From Alphaproteobacteria bacterium (lineage in GTDB: Bacteria > Pseudomonadota > Alphaproteobacteria > Rhodobacterales > Rhodobacteraceae), in assembly GCA_030429495.1 (NCBI GenBank), contig JAUIFH010000006.1, positions 124,001 through 188,000 of the forward strand: 64,000 nt of DNA. Reading direction: 5' to 3'. Positions 18,222-27,392 of this stretch are shown piece after piece. The notes below the pieces were generated by a model. That model was given only the letters and a program-made list of their open reading frames with translations, was not told the origin of the DNA and made no database searches. A program made the translations under genes and the position numbers. Positions within the stretch are counted from its first letter, which is position 1. Each line of letters begins with the position of its first letter.

Positions 18222-19175
18222 ATGACCGTGGAGATGGAATTCGACCGCTGGTGTCACGATCTGCACAATATCTGCGGCCACTACGACGGCGTTGCGCGGC
18301 GCCATCAGCGCCGGGTCCGGGGCGGGGTTCGCGCGCGCCAGTTCGACGGGCTCGACATCGCCGATGTCGGTGGCGACGTCGCCGCAATCCACCGCGACCG
18401 GAGAGGTATCCGGCGTGATGAGGCAGAGCACATTTTTTGCATCATCCAGGCAGAAGGTGCCATGCGCGTCGACCACAACGATGTCCGATCTGTCATCGAC
18501 GCAGGCGATTGCATGCTTCTGGATTCGACGAAGGAAGGAACATTAGGTTTCGAAGGTCAGGGGCGGCTTCTGTCGCTCCATATGCCGCGCGACACATTTC
18601 TTGCCGCCTGCCGGAGCACCGTCCGGATCGGCCACAAGCTGCCGGCAACCCATCCGCTTGCCCCGGCCATCCGTCAGCAGATTTACCGGCTTGCGGCGGG
18701 CAGGGATGCCACCGTCGAGGTCGGGCGGGCGAACTCCGGGCTTCTTCTCGACATGATCGCGCTTGCTTTCGCCCAGCCGGGCGCATTCAGCGGCGCGGAC
18801 GAGGATAGCCCCCGCGACCGGCGCTTCGCCTTGGCGATCGAGATCATCGACCGCAACCTGACCTGTGACCTGCTGTCGCTCGGCTGGCTTGCGCATCAGG
18901 TCGGCATGTCAACTCGGCAGATCCAGCGGCTTTTCGAGGCCGAGGAGACGAGCTTTGCCCGGGAGGTGCGGGACCGTCGGCTGACACTTGCGGCCAGCGC
19001 CCTGCGCAAGGCCCGGACCGATGGCCGGGCCCGTATCTCAGACATCGCCTTCGACTCGGGCTTCCGGGACCTTTCGAATTTCAACCGCGGGTTCAAGTCG
19101 CGCTTCGGCATGGCGCCGCGCGACTACCTTGGCGCCGGGGACGCCATAGCGGCTGTACGACATTCGCGGCCCTGA
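18222..19175 (+). CDS. AraC-family regulator, FeaR-like architecture
   Basis: Protein of 317 aa, start after GGGAGGAGGA. The N-terminal ~170 residues resemble the sensor domain of FeaR-type regulators (EMEFDRWCHDLHNICGHYD, then a cupin-like region with LLDSTKEGTLGFEGQGRLLSLHMPR). The C-terminal ~100 residues are an AraC double helix-turn-helix: LGWLAHQVGMSTRQIQRLFEAEETSFAREVRDRRLTLA and ISDIAFDSGFRDLSNFNRGFKSRFGMAPRDYLGAG. In E. coli FeaR activates an amine oxidase and an aldehyde dehydrogenase, which fits this setting between an aldehyde dehydrogenase and the qhp genes. Its last 52 bases overlap the 3' end of qhpE on the other strand. Confidence 0.9.
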   Translation: MTVEMEFDRWCHDLHNICGHYDGVARRHQRRVRGGVRARQFDGLDIADVGGDVAAIHRDRRGIRRDEAEHIFCIIQAEGAMRVDHNDVRSVIDAGDCMLLDSTKEGTLGFEGQGRLLSLHMPRDTFLAACRSTVRIGHKLPATHPLAPAIRQQIYRLAAGRDATVEVGRANSGLLLDMIALAFAQPGAFSGADEDSPRDRRFALAIEIIDRNLTCDLLSLGWLAHQVGMSTRQIQRLFEAEETSFAREVRDRRLTLAASALRKARTDGRARISDIAFDSGFRDLSNFNRGFKSRFGMAPRDYLGAGDAIAAVRHSRP

Positions 19176-19780
19176 TAGCGCGCGGTGCAGGCGAGCGCCT
19201 CCGCAATGCCGCGATGATCCGCCACGCCGGCAAGTTGGCTTGCCACAATACCCGCGAAACACGCCGCCGCGACGCTGGCCCCACCAATGCCGGGATGGTC
19301 GGCGAGCACCGGGCATGCGCCGAAATCCGCGTGCGGCAGATCAAGGCGAGACCAGGTGCCGGGCCCGCAGCGCGCGTCGCCTTGAACGGCGATGACGCCA
19401 TCGAACGCGGCGGGATAGACAAGCCCGCCCCGCGCCGGAGCCGCCGCGACAATCGCCGTGCCGGTGGCGGCAAGCGCATCCACAGCGGCCGCCATCGCGG
19501 CGTCGCGCCGGGCCATGCCGAGTGCGCAAAGCACAAGCGCTGCGCCCTGCGCCGCCTCTAGTGCAGCCGCCACGCAATCGGCGCTGGTGGTCAGGCCCGG
19601 TCCGAAGACAACAATGTTGGTCAGACGTGCATCCGGACAGGACGCCAGCAGCGCGGCAGCCATCGCACCGGCATGGGCGCCTTCCGGCCCATCGGCATTG
19701 CCCGGCCGGAGGAGGATTCGCCGGTCGAGCGCCGGATGGTCCGCGCGCAGCGGTCCGTCGATGAGCGCGATCCTCATCAT
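19124..19780 (-). CDS. qhpE: QhpE, subtilisin-like protease for QhpC leader removal
   Basis: Protein of 218 aa (217 from the second ATG). It is a minimal subtilase: Asp8 in IALIDGPL, His36 in GPEGAHAGAMAAAL and Ser169 in GIGGASVAAACFAG are the likely triad. There is no signal peptide, so it is cytosolic. In Paracoccus denitrificans QhpE cleaves the leader peptide of QhpC after crosslinking. It is last in the qhp operon and overlaps qhpF by ATGA. The usual subtilase HG is HA here and GTS is GAS. Its 3' end overlaps the convergent AraC gene by 52 bases. Confidence 0.85.
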   Translation of the reverse strand: MMRIALIDGPLRADHPALDRRILLRPGNADGPEGAHAGAMAAALLASCPDARLTNIVVFGPGLTTSADCVAAALEAAQGAALVLCALGMARRDAAMAAAVDALAATGTAIVAAAPARGGLVYPAAFDGVIAVQGDARCGPGTWSRLDLPHADFGACPVLADHPGIGGASVAAACFAGIVASQLAGVADHRGIAEALACTARYQGRECRTAAMASPAPR

Positions 19781-21459
19781 GCCCGCCCTGCCGTACCGAT
19801 ATCTATTACCCGATCAAAGCGGCCATAGGCCTCGGCCGCACCGTGGCTGACGACGATCCGTGTCCGGCCGGCCCATTCTGTGTCGATCGCCTGCATGATG
19901 CGGGCGACATTGCGCGGATCGACCTCGGACAACGCCTCGTCGAGGACCAGCACCCGGAAGGGCGCAAGCAGCGCGCGGGCGAGGCAGAGCCGCTGGCGTT
20001 CGCCGCCCGAAAGCGTAAGCCCGTCCTCTCCGATGCGGGTATCCGGTCGCAGCCGCGTGTCCAGCGCGACGAGGCGAAGCACGCGGTCGATCTGGGCCGC
20101 ATTCACGCCGGGCGCCGACAGTGCGAGGTTTTCGGCAACGGTGCCGGAAAGGAGAAACGGGCGCTGCGGAACGAGGACCACGGCCGCCCGCAGCGTCTCG
20201 CGCGAGAGTGAGGCAAGCGCGACACCGTCGAGAGTTATCGACCCCGCCGCCGGATCGGCATGACGCTGGAGCAGCGCGAGGAAGGTCGACTTGCCGACCC
20301 CACTCGCGCCCGCGATGCGCAGCTTGGTTCCGGCCGGTATCTCGGCGCTCAGTATCCCGCCGCCGACGAGCGGCACCGACGCGATGCTGAGCGTGCCGCA
20401 CCCTTCGAGAAGCGGCTCTGGCTCGACAGGCCAGACAGGTTCGCCCGCCGGTTCCTCCCGCAGCGCCTCGATGCGTTCGAGCGCAGCAGTGGCCCGGATA
20501 CGGGCCTGCCAGAGACCGAGAAGGGACTGCACCGGTCCGGTCAGAAAGCCGATATAGGCGAGAAAAGCCACGAACCCCCCGAGGCTGAGGCGGTCGTCGA
20601 TCACCGCAAACCCGCCCGCAAGGACGACGGCGGCGCGGGCCAGCGCGGCGAGCAGGGCGGGAACCGTCCGCGTCACCTCGCCCCAGAGCTGGGCGCGGAT
20701 CAGGCTTCGGTTCAGCCCGTCCTGCGCGTGCCCGAGCGCCGTCATCACCGCGTGTTCCCCGCCCGCCGACTGGATCGGCATCAGGCCCTGTATCATCTCC
20801 GTCAGCCGCGCGGCCAGATCACCGCGTGCGGCACGGGCGTCACGGGTCACGGCCTCGGTCCTTGGCCGCGCCCAAGTGAGGAACAGGAGTTCGAAGGGCG
20901 CCAGAAGAACCGCGATCATCGCAAGTGGCGTATTGAGCGCAAAGAGCATTGCAGCACCGCCGACAAGACGGACAACCGCCGACAATCCGGTGAGCAGGAG
21001 GTTGAAGGCGAATTGCTGAACCTCGCCTGCATCACCATCAAGCCGCGCCATGATCTCACCCGCCCGCTGACTGGCTCTCCATGATGGCGAACGGCCAAGG
21101 ACCAGCCGCGCGAGGTGCAAGCGCAGATCGGCAAGCATCGCGACCGACGCGCGCATATAGAGGATGTTGCTGAGCGCGGAGAGGCCGAGCGCGACAACCC
21201 CGATGCCGAAAAGCGCGGCCGCCCACGTCACCAGCGCGCCGGCGTCGCGCGCCACGAGCCCCTCGTCGATCACCAGCTTGGTCAGCCAGGGTGGCACCAG
21301 CGCAACGGCCGCCGCGACAAGGCCGAGGCCGAGAAGCAACAGACCCCGCCCCAGATAGGGGCGGAGCCGGTCGAAAAGCCAGTCCGACCCGAAGGCGCGC
21401 GTGATGAACCTGCGCCGCCGGGCCGGAAGGCCTGTGCCGATGACCGGCAGGTCCGTCAT
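19777..21459 (-). CDS. qhpF: QhpF, ABC transporter (fused permease and ATPase)
   Basis: Protein of 560 aa. The N-terminal ~320 residues hold about six membrane helices (starting GLLLLGLGLVAAAVALVPPWL) of the ABC exporter type. The C-terminal ATPase has Walker A GASGVGKST, signature LSGGERQRL, and Walker B VLVLDEALSEVD. In characterised qhp systems this half-transporter, acting as a dimer, is proposed to export the crosslinked QhpC subunit to the periplasm. It overlaps qhpB and qhpE by ATGA on both sides, which supports a single transcript. Confidence 0.92.
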   Translation of the reverse strand: MTDLPVIGTGLPARRRRFITRAFGSDWLFDRLRPYLGRGLLLLGLGLVAAAVALVPPWLTKLVIDEGLVARDAGALVTWAAALFGIGVVALGLSALSNILYMRASVAMLADLRLHLARLVLGRSPSWRASQRAGEIMARLDGDAGEVQQFAFNLLLTGLSAVVRLVGGAAMLFALNTPLAMIAVLLAPFELLFLTWARPRTEAVTRDARAARGDLAARLTEMIQGLMPIQSAGGEHAVMTALGHAQDGLNRSLIRAQLWGEVTRTVPALLAALARAAVVLAGGFAVIDDRLSLGGFVAFLAYIGFLTGPVQSLLGLWQARIRATAALERIEALREEPAGEPVWPVEPEPLLEGCGTLSIASVPLVGGGILSAEIPAGTKLRIAGASGVGKSTFLALLQRHADPAAGSITLDGVALASLSRETLRAAVVLVPQRPFLLSGTVAENLALSAPGVNAAQIDRVLRLVALDTRLRPDTRIGEDGLTLSGGERQRLCLARALLAPFRVLVLDEALSEVDPRNVARIMQAIDTEWAGRTRIVVSHGAAEAYGRFDRVIDIGTAGRA

Positions 21460-22550
21460 TCCGTCTGCACGATCTGCAGCGTGCCGACGCTCATATCGCC
21501 GCCCGAAGGCAGTCGTATCTCGCCGATCCGTTCCAGCGTCGCGGTATCGTAGACGCCGATATCGTCGTTGGTGCCGCCGATATAGACTTCCTTGCCGTCG
21601 GAGGAGATGTTGATGACGTAGTAGGTGTGCGGCAGGTCGACCCGCTTGACCAACTCACCCGTCTCCACGTCGTGCTTCGACAGCTGGGTATAGACACCGT
21701 AAAGCTCGTTTTCGGCGTTCGGATTGCGCACCGCCGAGAACATGATGACCTCGAAGGAGGTGAAGTCCTTGATCTCGGTCTCGCCGGTCGAAAGATCGAC
21801 GGATTCGTAGCCCCAAACGAAATCGGCCATTTCCTCCTGCTTTTCATCGGTGAACACGGCAGCCGAATAGAGGAGCATGAACTCGTCATTCTGGGTGCCG
21901 ATCGGCCAGAAGGCCAGCACGTCGGGCGGCGAGTAGGTCGGACGGTCCCAGTTCGCATTGGCGATGGCGACCGTGAACTCTCCGGTGTCGGGGTCGACGG
22001 CGTACACGTCATGGCCGGCGATGTAGACCTTGCCTGCGTCGTCCGTTGCCATGACGGTGGAACGGCGCGGCGCCGGATGAATGGCCAGCGGTTTTGCCTC
22101 AAGCCCTGCGGCGGTGTCGAAGACGGCAAGCTCGGGCTCCATCACCTCGTAGTGGTCGGCATGCATGCGCACCGGGTTGCGCACCGTATAAAGCCTGCTC
22201 CCGTCCTTCGAGACCGTGATCGACGCGATCGAGCGGCGAACCACCTTGTCCTCGGACTGACGGGCAAAGAACACACGCTCGCAGGTTTCGATGTTGACGC
22301 CGACGACGTTCTGCCAGCGGTCGAGCAGCATGTAGGCGATCTTGCCGTCGGGCGACATGACCATGACGCCGGGCGAGGCGTGTTCGGCGCCAAGAGTGCA
22401 GTCCTTGATGACGCTGCGGCTTTCCGCGTCGATCACGTAGAGGTTGTCGGGCCGCGCGACGGTCACGAGAAGGTCACGCGCCTTTGCGTCGGAGGTGGGG
22501 AACAAGGTCCCGGCAATGGCCAGCGACAAGCCGGCAATGAGCGTTTTCAT
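21456..22550 (-). CDS. qhpB: QhpB, quinohemoprotein amine dehydrogenase beta subunit
   Basis: Protein of 364 aa with a signal peptide (MKTLIAGLSLAIAGTLFPTS, likely cut after AKA at residue 24), so it is periplasmic. The rest is a beta-propeller with repeated blade motifs such as LLVTVARPDNLYVIDAESRSV, VMSPDGKIAYML, KVYIAGHDVYAVDPDTGE and ISSDGKEVYIGGTNDDIGVYDTATL. The beta subunit of the known enzyme is a seven-bladed propeller that seats the CTQ-bearing gamma subunit. Twelve bases separate its start from qhpC; it overlaps qhpF. Confidence 0.92.
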   Translation of the reverse strand: MKTLIAGLSLAIAGTLFPTSDAKARDLLVTVARPDNLYVIDAESRSVIKDCTLGAEHASPGVMVMSPDGKIAYMLLDRWQNVVGVNIETCERVFFARQSEDKVVRRSIASITVSKDGSRLYTVRNPVRMHADHYEVMEPELAVFDTAAGLEAKPLAIHPAPRRSTVMATDDAGKVYIAGHDVYAVDPDTGEFTVAIANANWDRPTYSPPDVLAFWPIGTQNDEFMLLYSAAVFTDEKQEEMADFVWGYESVDLSTGETEIKDFTSFEVIMFSAVRNPNAENELYGVYTQLSKHDVETGELVKRVDLPHTYYVINISSDGKEVYIGGTNDDIGVYDTATLERIGEIRLPSGGDMSVGTLQIVQTE

Positions 22551-22562
22551 ATCGGCGCCTCC

Positions 22563-22886
22563 TTAAGTGTTGCTGTCGCCGGGGAACACCGTGCCGAGCG
22601 CGCGCCAGTCGCGGGCGGCATTCGTGGCATTGGCGTCCCAGTCTGGATGGGTGACCATGATGTCCGGGACCTGAGCAGGCCACCAGCACGGGTCGGAGCA
22701 GCCGTAAAGGTCGGCCTCCATCGGTTGACAAAGGGCCGCGACCGATCCGAAGGGATCGACCTCCCAGCCCGGATCGAAAGTGGTGGCGCAGCCTGCGGTG
22801 ACGGTCTGCATGGCGCGGACCTCGTCCATCTTGTCTTCGGCCGCGGCCTTCAGCACACGGTCGGCTTTCTGGTTCAGGGGTTTCAT
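22563..22886 (-). CDS. qhpC: QhpC, CTQ-bearing gamma subunit precursor
   Basis: Protein of 107 aa from ATG 22886, which overlaps the qhpD stop as ATGA; the track frame starts 70 codons too early. A leader ([19 protein letters not shown]...) without secretion features precedes a core with five Cys. Spacing matches the known mature gamma subunit: Cys33-Glu42, Cys53-Asp59 and Cys67-Asp75 for thioethers, and Cys63-Trp69 ([11 protein letters not shown]) for cysteine tryptophylquinone. By that alignment the mature protein would begin near residue 27. The quinone formed here oxidises primary amines. Small precursor, modifying enzymes, protease and exporter together make a RiPP-like maturation pathway. 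Confidence 0.95.
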   Translation of the reverse strand: MKPLNQKADRVLKAAAEDKMDEVRAMQTVTAGCATTFDPGWEVDPFGSVAALCQPMEADLYGCSDPCWWPAQVPDIMVTHPDWDANATNAARDWRALGTVFPGDSNT

Positions 22887-24316
22887 TTTCCGTTGGCCCT
22901 CCGGGGTGCGATTGCGGTTTGAAAGAATTCCGGCGCGCGGGCGATCAGGTCGCCATAGACGCCAATGCCGAAATCCACCCAGTCGCGCATCAGGTCGCAG
23001 TAGTGATAGGCGGGTTTCAGCGGGTCGGTGAAATGGGCGTAACTTTCGTGATAACAGCCGCCCGAGCAGAGATTGCGGATACGGCAGGTCGAACAACCTT
23101 TGCCGGTCCGGTCGGCGCGGGCCTCGATGAAGCCCGAGAGGCGCTCGCGCGCGATGCCGTCCTGCACCGTGCCGAAGGTCTCCATCTCCGATCCCGTGAA
23201 GCGGTGGCAGAGGTTCAGTTCACCCGAATGGTCGACGGCGAGCATGCCGACGCCCGCGCCGCAGGGAAGCGCCTTTGATCGGCCCTCGTAGAGGTCCTGC
23301 ATCATCTGATGCATGTTGGAAAAGCCGATGTTGCGGCCCTGAAGCGCCTCGCGATGATAGCGGCAGCCGAGCGCCTTCATCCCCTCGAACACGTCCAGCA
23401 ACTCGTCCCCGTTCAGGTTGAACGCGGTCATCGGTCCCGAGGTCACGGGCGAGAAGCCGACCTCGGCGAAGCCGATGTCATTCTTCAGATGGTCCCAGAT
23501 TTCCTCGATGGCGGTGACACCCGCCGTCAGCGTCACCCGCGTACCCACGGGTCGGGACCGATAGCGGTCCAGCAGCATTCGTGATTTCGCCGCGACAACG
23601 TCGTAGCTGCCCTTGCCGCCCACTGTCTTGCGGTTCCGGTCATGCAGGGCCTTCGGCCCGTCCATCGACACGGTCAGACCGAAGCGATGGGCGTCGAGCC
23701 AGTCCACGATCTCCTCGGTCAAGAGGGTCGCGTTCGTCGTGAGAGAGAAGTTGACGGCCTTGCCAAGCTCGGCAAAGCGCGGCTCCGCATGCTCCACCAC
23801 CTCGCGGATCAGACGCAGGTTGGACAACGGCTCCCCGCCGAAGAAGACGATGTTGTAGGTCTTCTGGTCGGGGCTTTCCTTCAGAAGAAGGTCGATCGAA
23901 CGGACCGCCGTATCGAAGGCCATCTTGCGGCCCTTGGCGGGAGTGTCGAGGTCCTCTTTGTAACAGTAGGTGCAGGAGAGATTGCAGCCCGTGTTGACGT
24001 TCAGGACGATGGTCGTCAGCGGGAACTGCGTGATCTTGACGGGCGGCCGCTCGGGTGACGGGGCCCGCCCATCCGTCAGGATCTCGAGGTCCAGAAGCCC
24101 CTGGATACGCCGTGCCATTTCGGCAGGCTCACGATCGGCGAACCGTGCCCTGATCGTGTCCGCATCGGCGCGGCCCTCGGCAGCGAAGGCATCGATCACA
24201 GCGGCATCCAGTCCGTCGATCTCGAAAAGCGAGGTGGTCGGCACATGGAACAGGAGGTTCCGTCCGTCCACCGCCACGCGGTGCGCGTTCTGCGGTTGAT
24301 AGAAGAGATATCCCAT
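22883..24316 (-). CDS. qhpD: QhpD, radical SAM thioether-forming enzyme
   Basis: Protein of 477 aa. The radical SAM cluster motif is CNLSCTYC (Cys111, 115, 118), and a SPASM region follows with [14 protein letters not shown] (Cys408-421) and a later Cys near 440 for auxiliary Fe-S clusters. The N-terminal ~85 residues look like a peptide-binding domain. In Paracoccus QhpD forms the Cys-to-Asp/Glu methylene thioether bonds in QhpC. It starts 11 bases after the qhpA stop and overlaps qhpC, its substrate, by ATGA. This is consistent with co-translation of enzyme and substrate. Confidence 0.95.
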   Translation of the reverse strand: MGYLFYQPQNAHRVAVDGRNLLFHVPTTSLFEIDGLDAAVIDAFAAEGRADADTIRARFADREPAEMARRIQGLLDLEILTDGRAPSPERPPVKITQFPLTTIVLNVNTGCNLSCTYCYKEDLDTPAKGRKMAFDTAVRSIDLLLKESPDQKTYNIVFFGGEPLSNLRLIREVVEHAEPRFAELGKAVNFSLTTNATLLTEEIVDWLDAHRFGLTVSMDGPKALHDRNRKTVGGKGSYDVVAAKSRMLLDRYRSRPVGTRVTLTAGVTAIEEIWDHLKNDIGFAEVGFSPVTSGPMTAFNLNGDELLDVFEGMKALGCRYHREALQGRNIGFSNMHQMMQDLYEGRSKALPCGAGVGMLAVDHSGELNLCHRFTGSEMETFGTVQDGIARERLSGFIEARADRTGKGCSTCRIRNLCSGGCYHESYAHFTDPLKPAYHYCDLMRDWVDFGIGVYGDLIARAPEFFQTAIAPRRANGK

Positions 24317-24327
24317 GACGGCCTCCC

Positions 24328-25884
24328 TCAGCGCAGCGGCGGGTCGATGAAGCGTTGAACGGTAACGATGAGCCGCCCCGACGCCTCCAGCCCCCCGGCC
24401 TTTGCCGTGATCGTCAGATCGCCCGCATTGTTGGTTGTGAACGGACGCTCCGCGTTCGGTCCGGCCACGGCGGGCCAGAAGAGGCCGTCCGGGTCAAGCG
24501 TTCCGGCATACTCGGTGTCCCGCATGACCTCGGCCATCTCGTTCGCATTGGTCATCGACCATTCCGCGGTCAGGCTGCCAATACGGATATCGTCCTCTGT
24601 CCCGGATGCCCCGTCGGGCCCGTTCAGCCAGCCGATCGCACGGAAATGCGCGGGGACCGAAGCCGGGCCCACGTCCGACCCGCCGCCGACACGGGCGATG
24701 GTGAACTCAGGCTCGACCGTAAGGCGGTCCGGCGCGGTGTAGAAGGCGATATCGGTGGTGCTCTCACCCACGGACAGGACAGCCTTGCCCTGCGTCTCGG
24801 CGGTGAGTGTCACGCGCGCGCCGAAATCGTTGACGGTCGACGCACCCGTCGCCGCGCCTTCGACGGTGAGGTTGTCGAGCATTGTGCCGACCACCTGTAC
24901 ATCACCCGACAGCCCTTGAACCGCCTCGGGCACGGTGCCTAGGACGCGGGGAGCGGCGTCGGCGCGGACGCCGGTCAGCCGCCCCCCGAGGCTGTCCTGT
25001 CCGGCAAGGAACTGGCGTCCGGCCAGACCGCCGTCGCCATCCAGCGCGAGAACTTGCCGGTAGGTCTTCCCGCCGATATCGAGCGTCGCACGCCATTCGT
25101 AGCCGGTGTAAAGGTTCATCTGGCCCGAGACGGGCGCAGACGTGCCATCGGAGAGCCGCAACTCGCCCGCGAGCGAATAGGGCGAGGCATCGCCCGCGAC
25201 CGTCAACTTGCCATAGGCCGCGCCGCCCTCCGGCAGGTCCGTCATCACGATCCAGTCGCCGGTCACGGCTGGCTTGTCGGCGGCCTGCCAGCCTGTCCAG
25301 GCCTTCGTCTCTAGCGGAAGTTCTTTTGCCAGCCAGTCGGCGACCTCGGTCGAGGCGATCTTGTACCATTCGCGGTCACGTCCCAGCGCCTGATATTCGA
25401 TGGTCGGGAACTGGCCGACATGGAAGTCGATCAGCGTCCGCCACTCGTCTGGCGACCTCTGCTGGAGAAGCGCCCGCGCGCCGGTATGACAGCGCGCGCA
25501 CATGGAGGCGATGGGTTCCTCGAAGGCCTCGACCGTATCGGGGTCCTTTTCGAGCGCGTAGCGATAGGGCGCGGCCTCGGACGGGGCAAGGCCCTGTGTG
25601 TCGGCAAGATAGCGCACCAGTTGCGCTTCGGTCTCGCGGTCGATCGCGGCGCCATGTGCGATCCGCATCCGCACGAGTGTCATCAGCCAGCCCTCGGGTG
25701 ACTTTCGCTGCCCGGAGATACGGCTCAGCGCACCATCGTCGCCCACGCTATGGCAATCACCGCAAGTCTTGGTGAGCAGTTCTGCGCCCGACTGGGCCAG
25801 AGCGGGACCGGTAGAAAGGACGATTGCCGCCACTGAAGAAAGCAGCCAGGTCCTGTTGGGTCCGGCTGGCGGAATGAGTTTCAT
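24328..25884 (-). CDS. qhpA: QhpA, diheme alpha subunit of amine dehydrogenase
   Basis: Protein of 518 aa with a signal peptide (WLLSSVAAIVLSTGPALA, cut before QSGAEL). Two c-type heme sites are present: CGDCH (residues 41-45) and CARCH (129-133). Three beta-rich domains follow. This is the periplasmic electron-transfer subunit that passes electrons from the CTQ quinone to a soluble acceptor. It overlaps the end of qhpG as ATGA. Length is close to that of the known ~60-kDa subunit. Confidence 0.94.
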   Translation of the reverse strand: MKLIPPAGPNRTWLLSSVAAIVLSTGPALAQSGAELLTKTCGDCHSVGDDGALSRISGQRKSPEGWLMTLVRMRIAHGAAIDRETEAQLVRYLADTQGLAPSEAAPYRYALEKDPDTVEAFEEPIASMCARCHTGARALLQQRSPDEWRTLIDFHVGQFPTIEYQALGRDREWYKIASTEVADWLAKELPLETKAWTGWQAADKPAVTGDWIVMTDLPEGGAAYGKLTVAGDASPYSLAGELRLSDGTSAPVSGQMNLYTGYEWRATLDIGGKTYRQVLALDGDGGLAGRQFLAGQDSLGGRLTGVRADAAPRVLGTVPEAVQGLSGDVQVVGTMLDNLTVEGAATGASTVNDFGARVTLTAETQGKAVLSVGESTTDIAFYTAPDRLTVEPEFTIARVGGGSDVGPASVPAHFRAIGWLNGPDGASGTEDDIRIGSLTAEWSMTNANEMAEVMRDTEYAGTLDPDGLFWPAVAGPNAERPFTTNNAGDLTITAKAGGLEASGRLIVTVQRFIDPPLR

Positions 25885-27182
25885 GTCGTGACCTCCTGTA
25901 TCGCATCGCTTGTCGTTGTCGGAAATGGTGAGCCGGCGAAGCCCTGCCGGGTAAGCCAGTCATGGGCGGCCAGAACCCGTGCGCGCGAAGCGTCAGGCGC
26001 GATCCGGGCCGCGAACTCGGGAATGTCGGGAAGCCGGTGCCCGGCGAATTGTCGGGCGATATGGCCGATCTCGATGCCGGCGACGAAGGCGACGCCGCCG
26101 GGCGCTTCCTCGGTCGCAAGGACGGTGGCCTCTTCCAGCCGTCCGCCACGCACGATGACGCGGCGCAGCCAACGTTCATCCGGCATCCCCTTGGCGGGCG
26201 CGGCATCCGGCCACGAGGCGCGCGCCCGCCAGAACGGTGCCTCGCCGAAGGCGGGCGCGGCGAGTGCGTGGAAGTCCCGACCGATCCGGGCCTGCCGCAG
26301 GAAGGTTTCGATGACGCGCTCACGGTAGAATCGCTGCGCCAGCTCGGTCTCGCCGTCGAGCATCGCCCGCGCCATGGGCAATGCCGAAAGCGCCGAACTC
26401 AGCGCCCAGAACATGCCATGACCCGAAAGAGGATCCATCGCGACCGCTGCATCACCGAGAACAACGCAGCCCGGTTCCAGTTCGGCTCGGACGAGCCTTA
26501 GTTCGGCGGCCCGGATGAGTGGTTTCGGCGGCATCGGCAGACCGCCTGTCAGATCGGCCCAGACGGTTTCAGGGCCGCGCAGACGCAAGTCCTCCGCATC
26601 GACCGACACCTGCATCCAGCCTGCACGATCGTGCAGCCGTGCATGCCAGGTCCAGCCAGCTTCGCGGGCCGTGACGCGACTTCCGGCTTGGCCATCGGGC
26701 CTATCGACAAATCCGGCCACGGCGATCGTCGCCGGGCCACGGCGCCGGCGCGGCCCGACAGGTGCGCGACGCCCGCGGGCTTCGGCCAGAAGCGCCGCGC
26801 GGATCATTCCGCCCTCCAACTCCAGCGTCCCGGTGCCGGGGTCAAGCCGCCGGACATGATCCTCGACGATGGTGACGCCAGCCCGCCGGGCTGCAGCCAT
26901 CAGGGCCGCATCGAGCGCAGGCCTCATGACGAGATGTTCAACGTTGCCGCCCGCGCTTAAGCCGGGCCAGTCCGCATTGCGCGGCAGAGGCGGGCCGAGC
27001 ACGTCCTCGCCGATACCATATCCGCCGAGCAGCATCGCGACACGCGCGGAGGCCCCTTCGATACGGGCTGTCCCGTTCGGGTGCCCCACGACAGCCACCC
27101 TGGCGCCGGCATTTGCTGCGTTGAGAGCGAAGGCGAGCCCGGCAGGTCCGGCCCCCGCAATCGCGATATCGAATCGGGTCAT
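25881..27182 (-). CDS. qhpG: QhpG, FAD-dependent monooxygenase
   Basis: Protein of 433 aa from ATG 27182 (MTRFDIAIAGAGPAGLAFALNAANAG); the track frame starts 28 codons upstream with no good reason. GAGPAGLAFAL is the dinucleotide-binding GxGxxG, and GCVVLGDAAVAMDPLSGHGMFWAL is the GD FAD motif of class A flavin monooxygenases. In Paracoccus QhpG hydroxylates the QhpC tryptophan, the first step of CTQ formation. It is the first gene of the operon and overlaps qhpA. The ribosome-binding site is modest (AGAGATC). Confidence 0.9.
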   Translation of the reverse strand: MTRFDIAIAGAGPAGLAFALNAANAGARVAVVGHPNGTARIEGASARVAMLLGGYGIGEDVLGPPLPRNADWPGLSAGGNVEHLVMRPALDAALMAAARRAGVTIVEDHVRRLDPGTGTLELEGGMIRAALLAEARGRRAPVGPRRRRGPATIAVAGFVDRPDGQAGSRVTAREAGWTWHARLHDRAGWMQVSVDAEDLRLRGPETVWADLTGGLPMPPKPLIRAAELRLVRAELEPGCVVLGDAAVAMDPLSGHGMFWALSSALSALPMARAMLDGETELAQRFYRERVIETFLRQARIGRDFHALAAPAFGEAPFWRARASWPDAAPAKGMPDERWLRRVIVRGGRLEEATVLATEEAPGGVAFVAGIEIGHIARQFAGHRLPDIPEFAARIAPDASRARVLAAHDWLTRQGFAGSPFPTTTSDAIQEVTT

Positions 27183-27392
27183 GATCTCTACCGCATGGCC
27201 TCCCTCCACTGGGCAGAGACAGGTTTCCATCCACGCAGTCAGAAAGAATATGACAATTTCGGCCAAATCTGCGCAACGGACTTGCTCGGAATCGGATATT
27301 GCGGGAATTATGGTGGCTCAGAAGGACATAGTTGGATCGCAAACTGACGCGCAGCAGCACGCGCCGGGTGAAAGTTCAATACGGAGAGAGTG
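27183..27392. promoter_or_regulatory. Divergent qhpG / qhpR promoter region
   Basis: A 210-bp gap between the divergent qhp operon and its regulator gene. It is less GC-rich than its surroundings around 27240-27320. TTGC...GGAAT occurs twice (27282 and 27299), 17 bp apart and imperfect. No operator could be assigned with confidence. QhpR is expected to bind here by analogy with other AraC-controlled operons. Confidence 0.45.

Noticed and set aside
22563-23096. 177-aa version of QhpC starting MFDLPYPQ
   Set aside because: The first 70 residues are the out-of-frame end of qhpD. ATG 22886 overlaps the qhpD stop and yields the expected leader and core.
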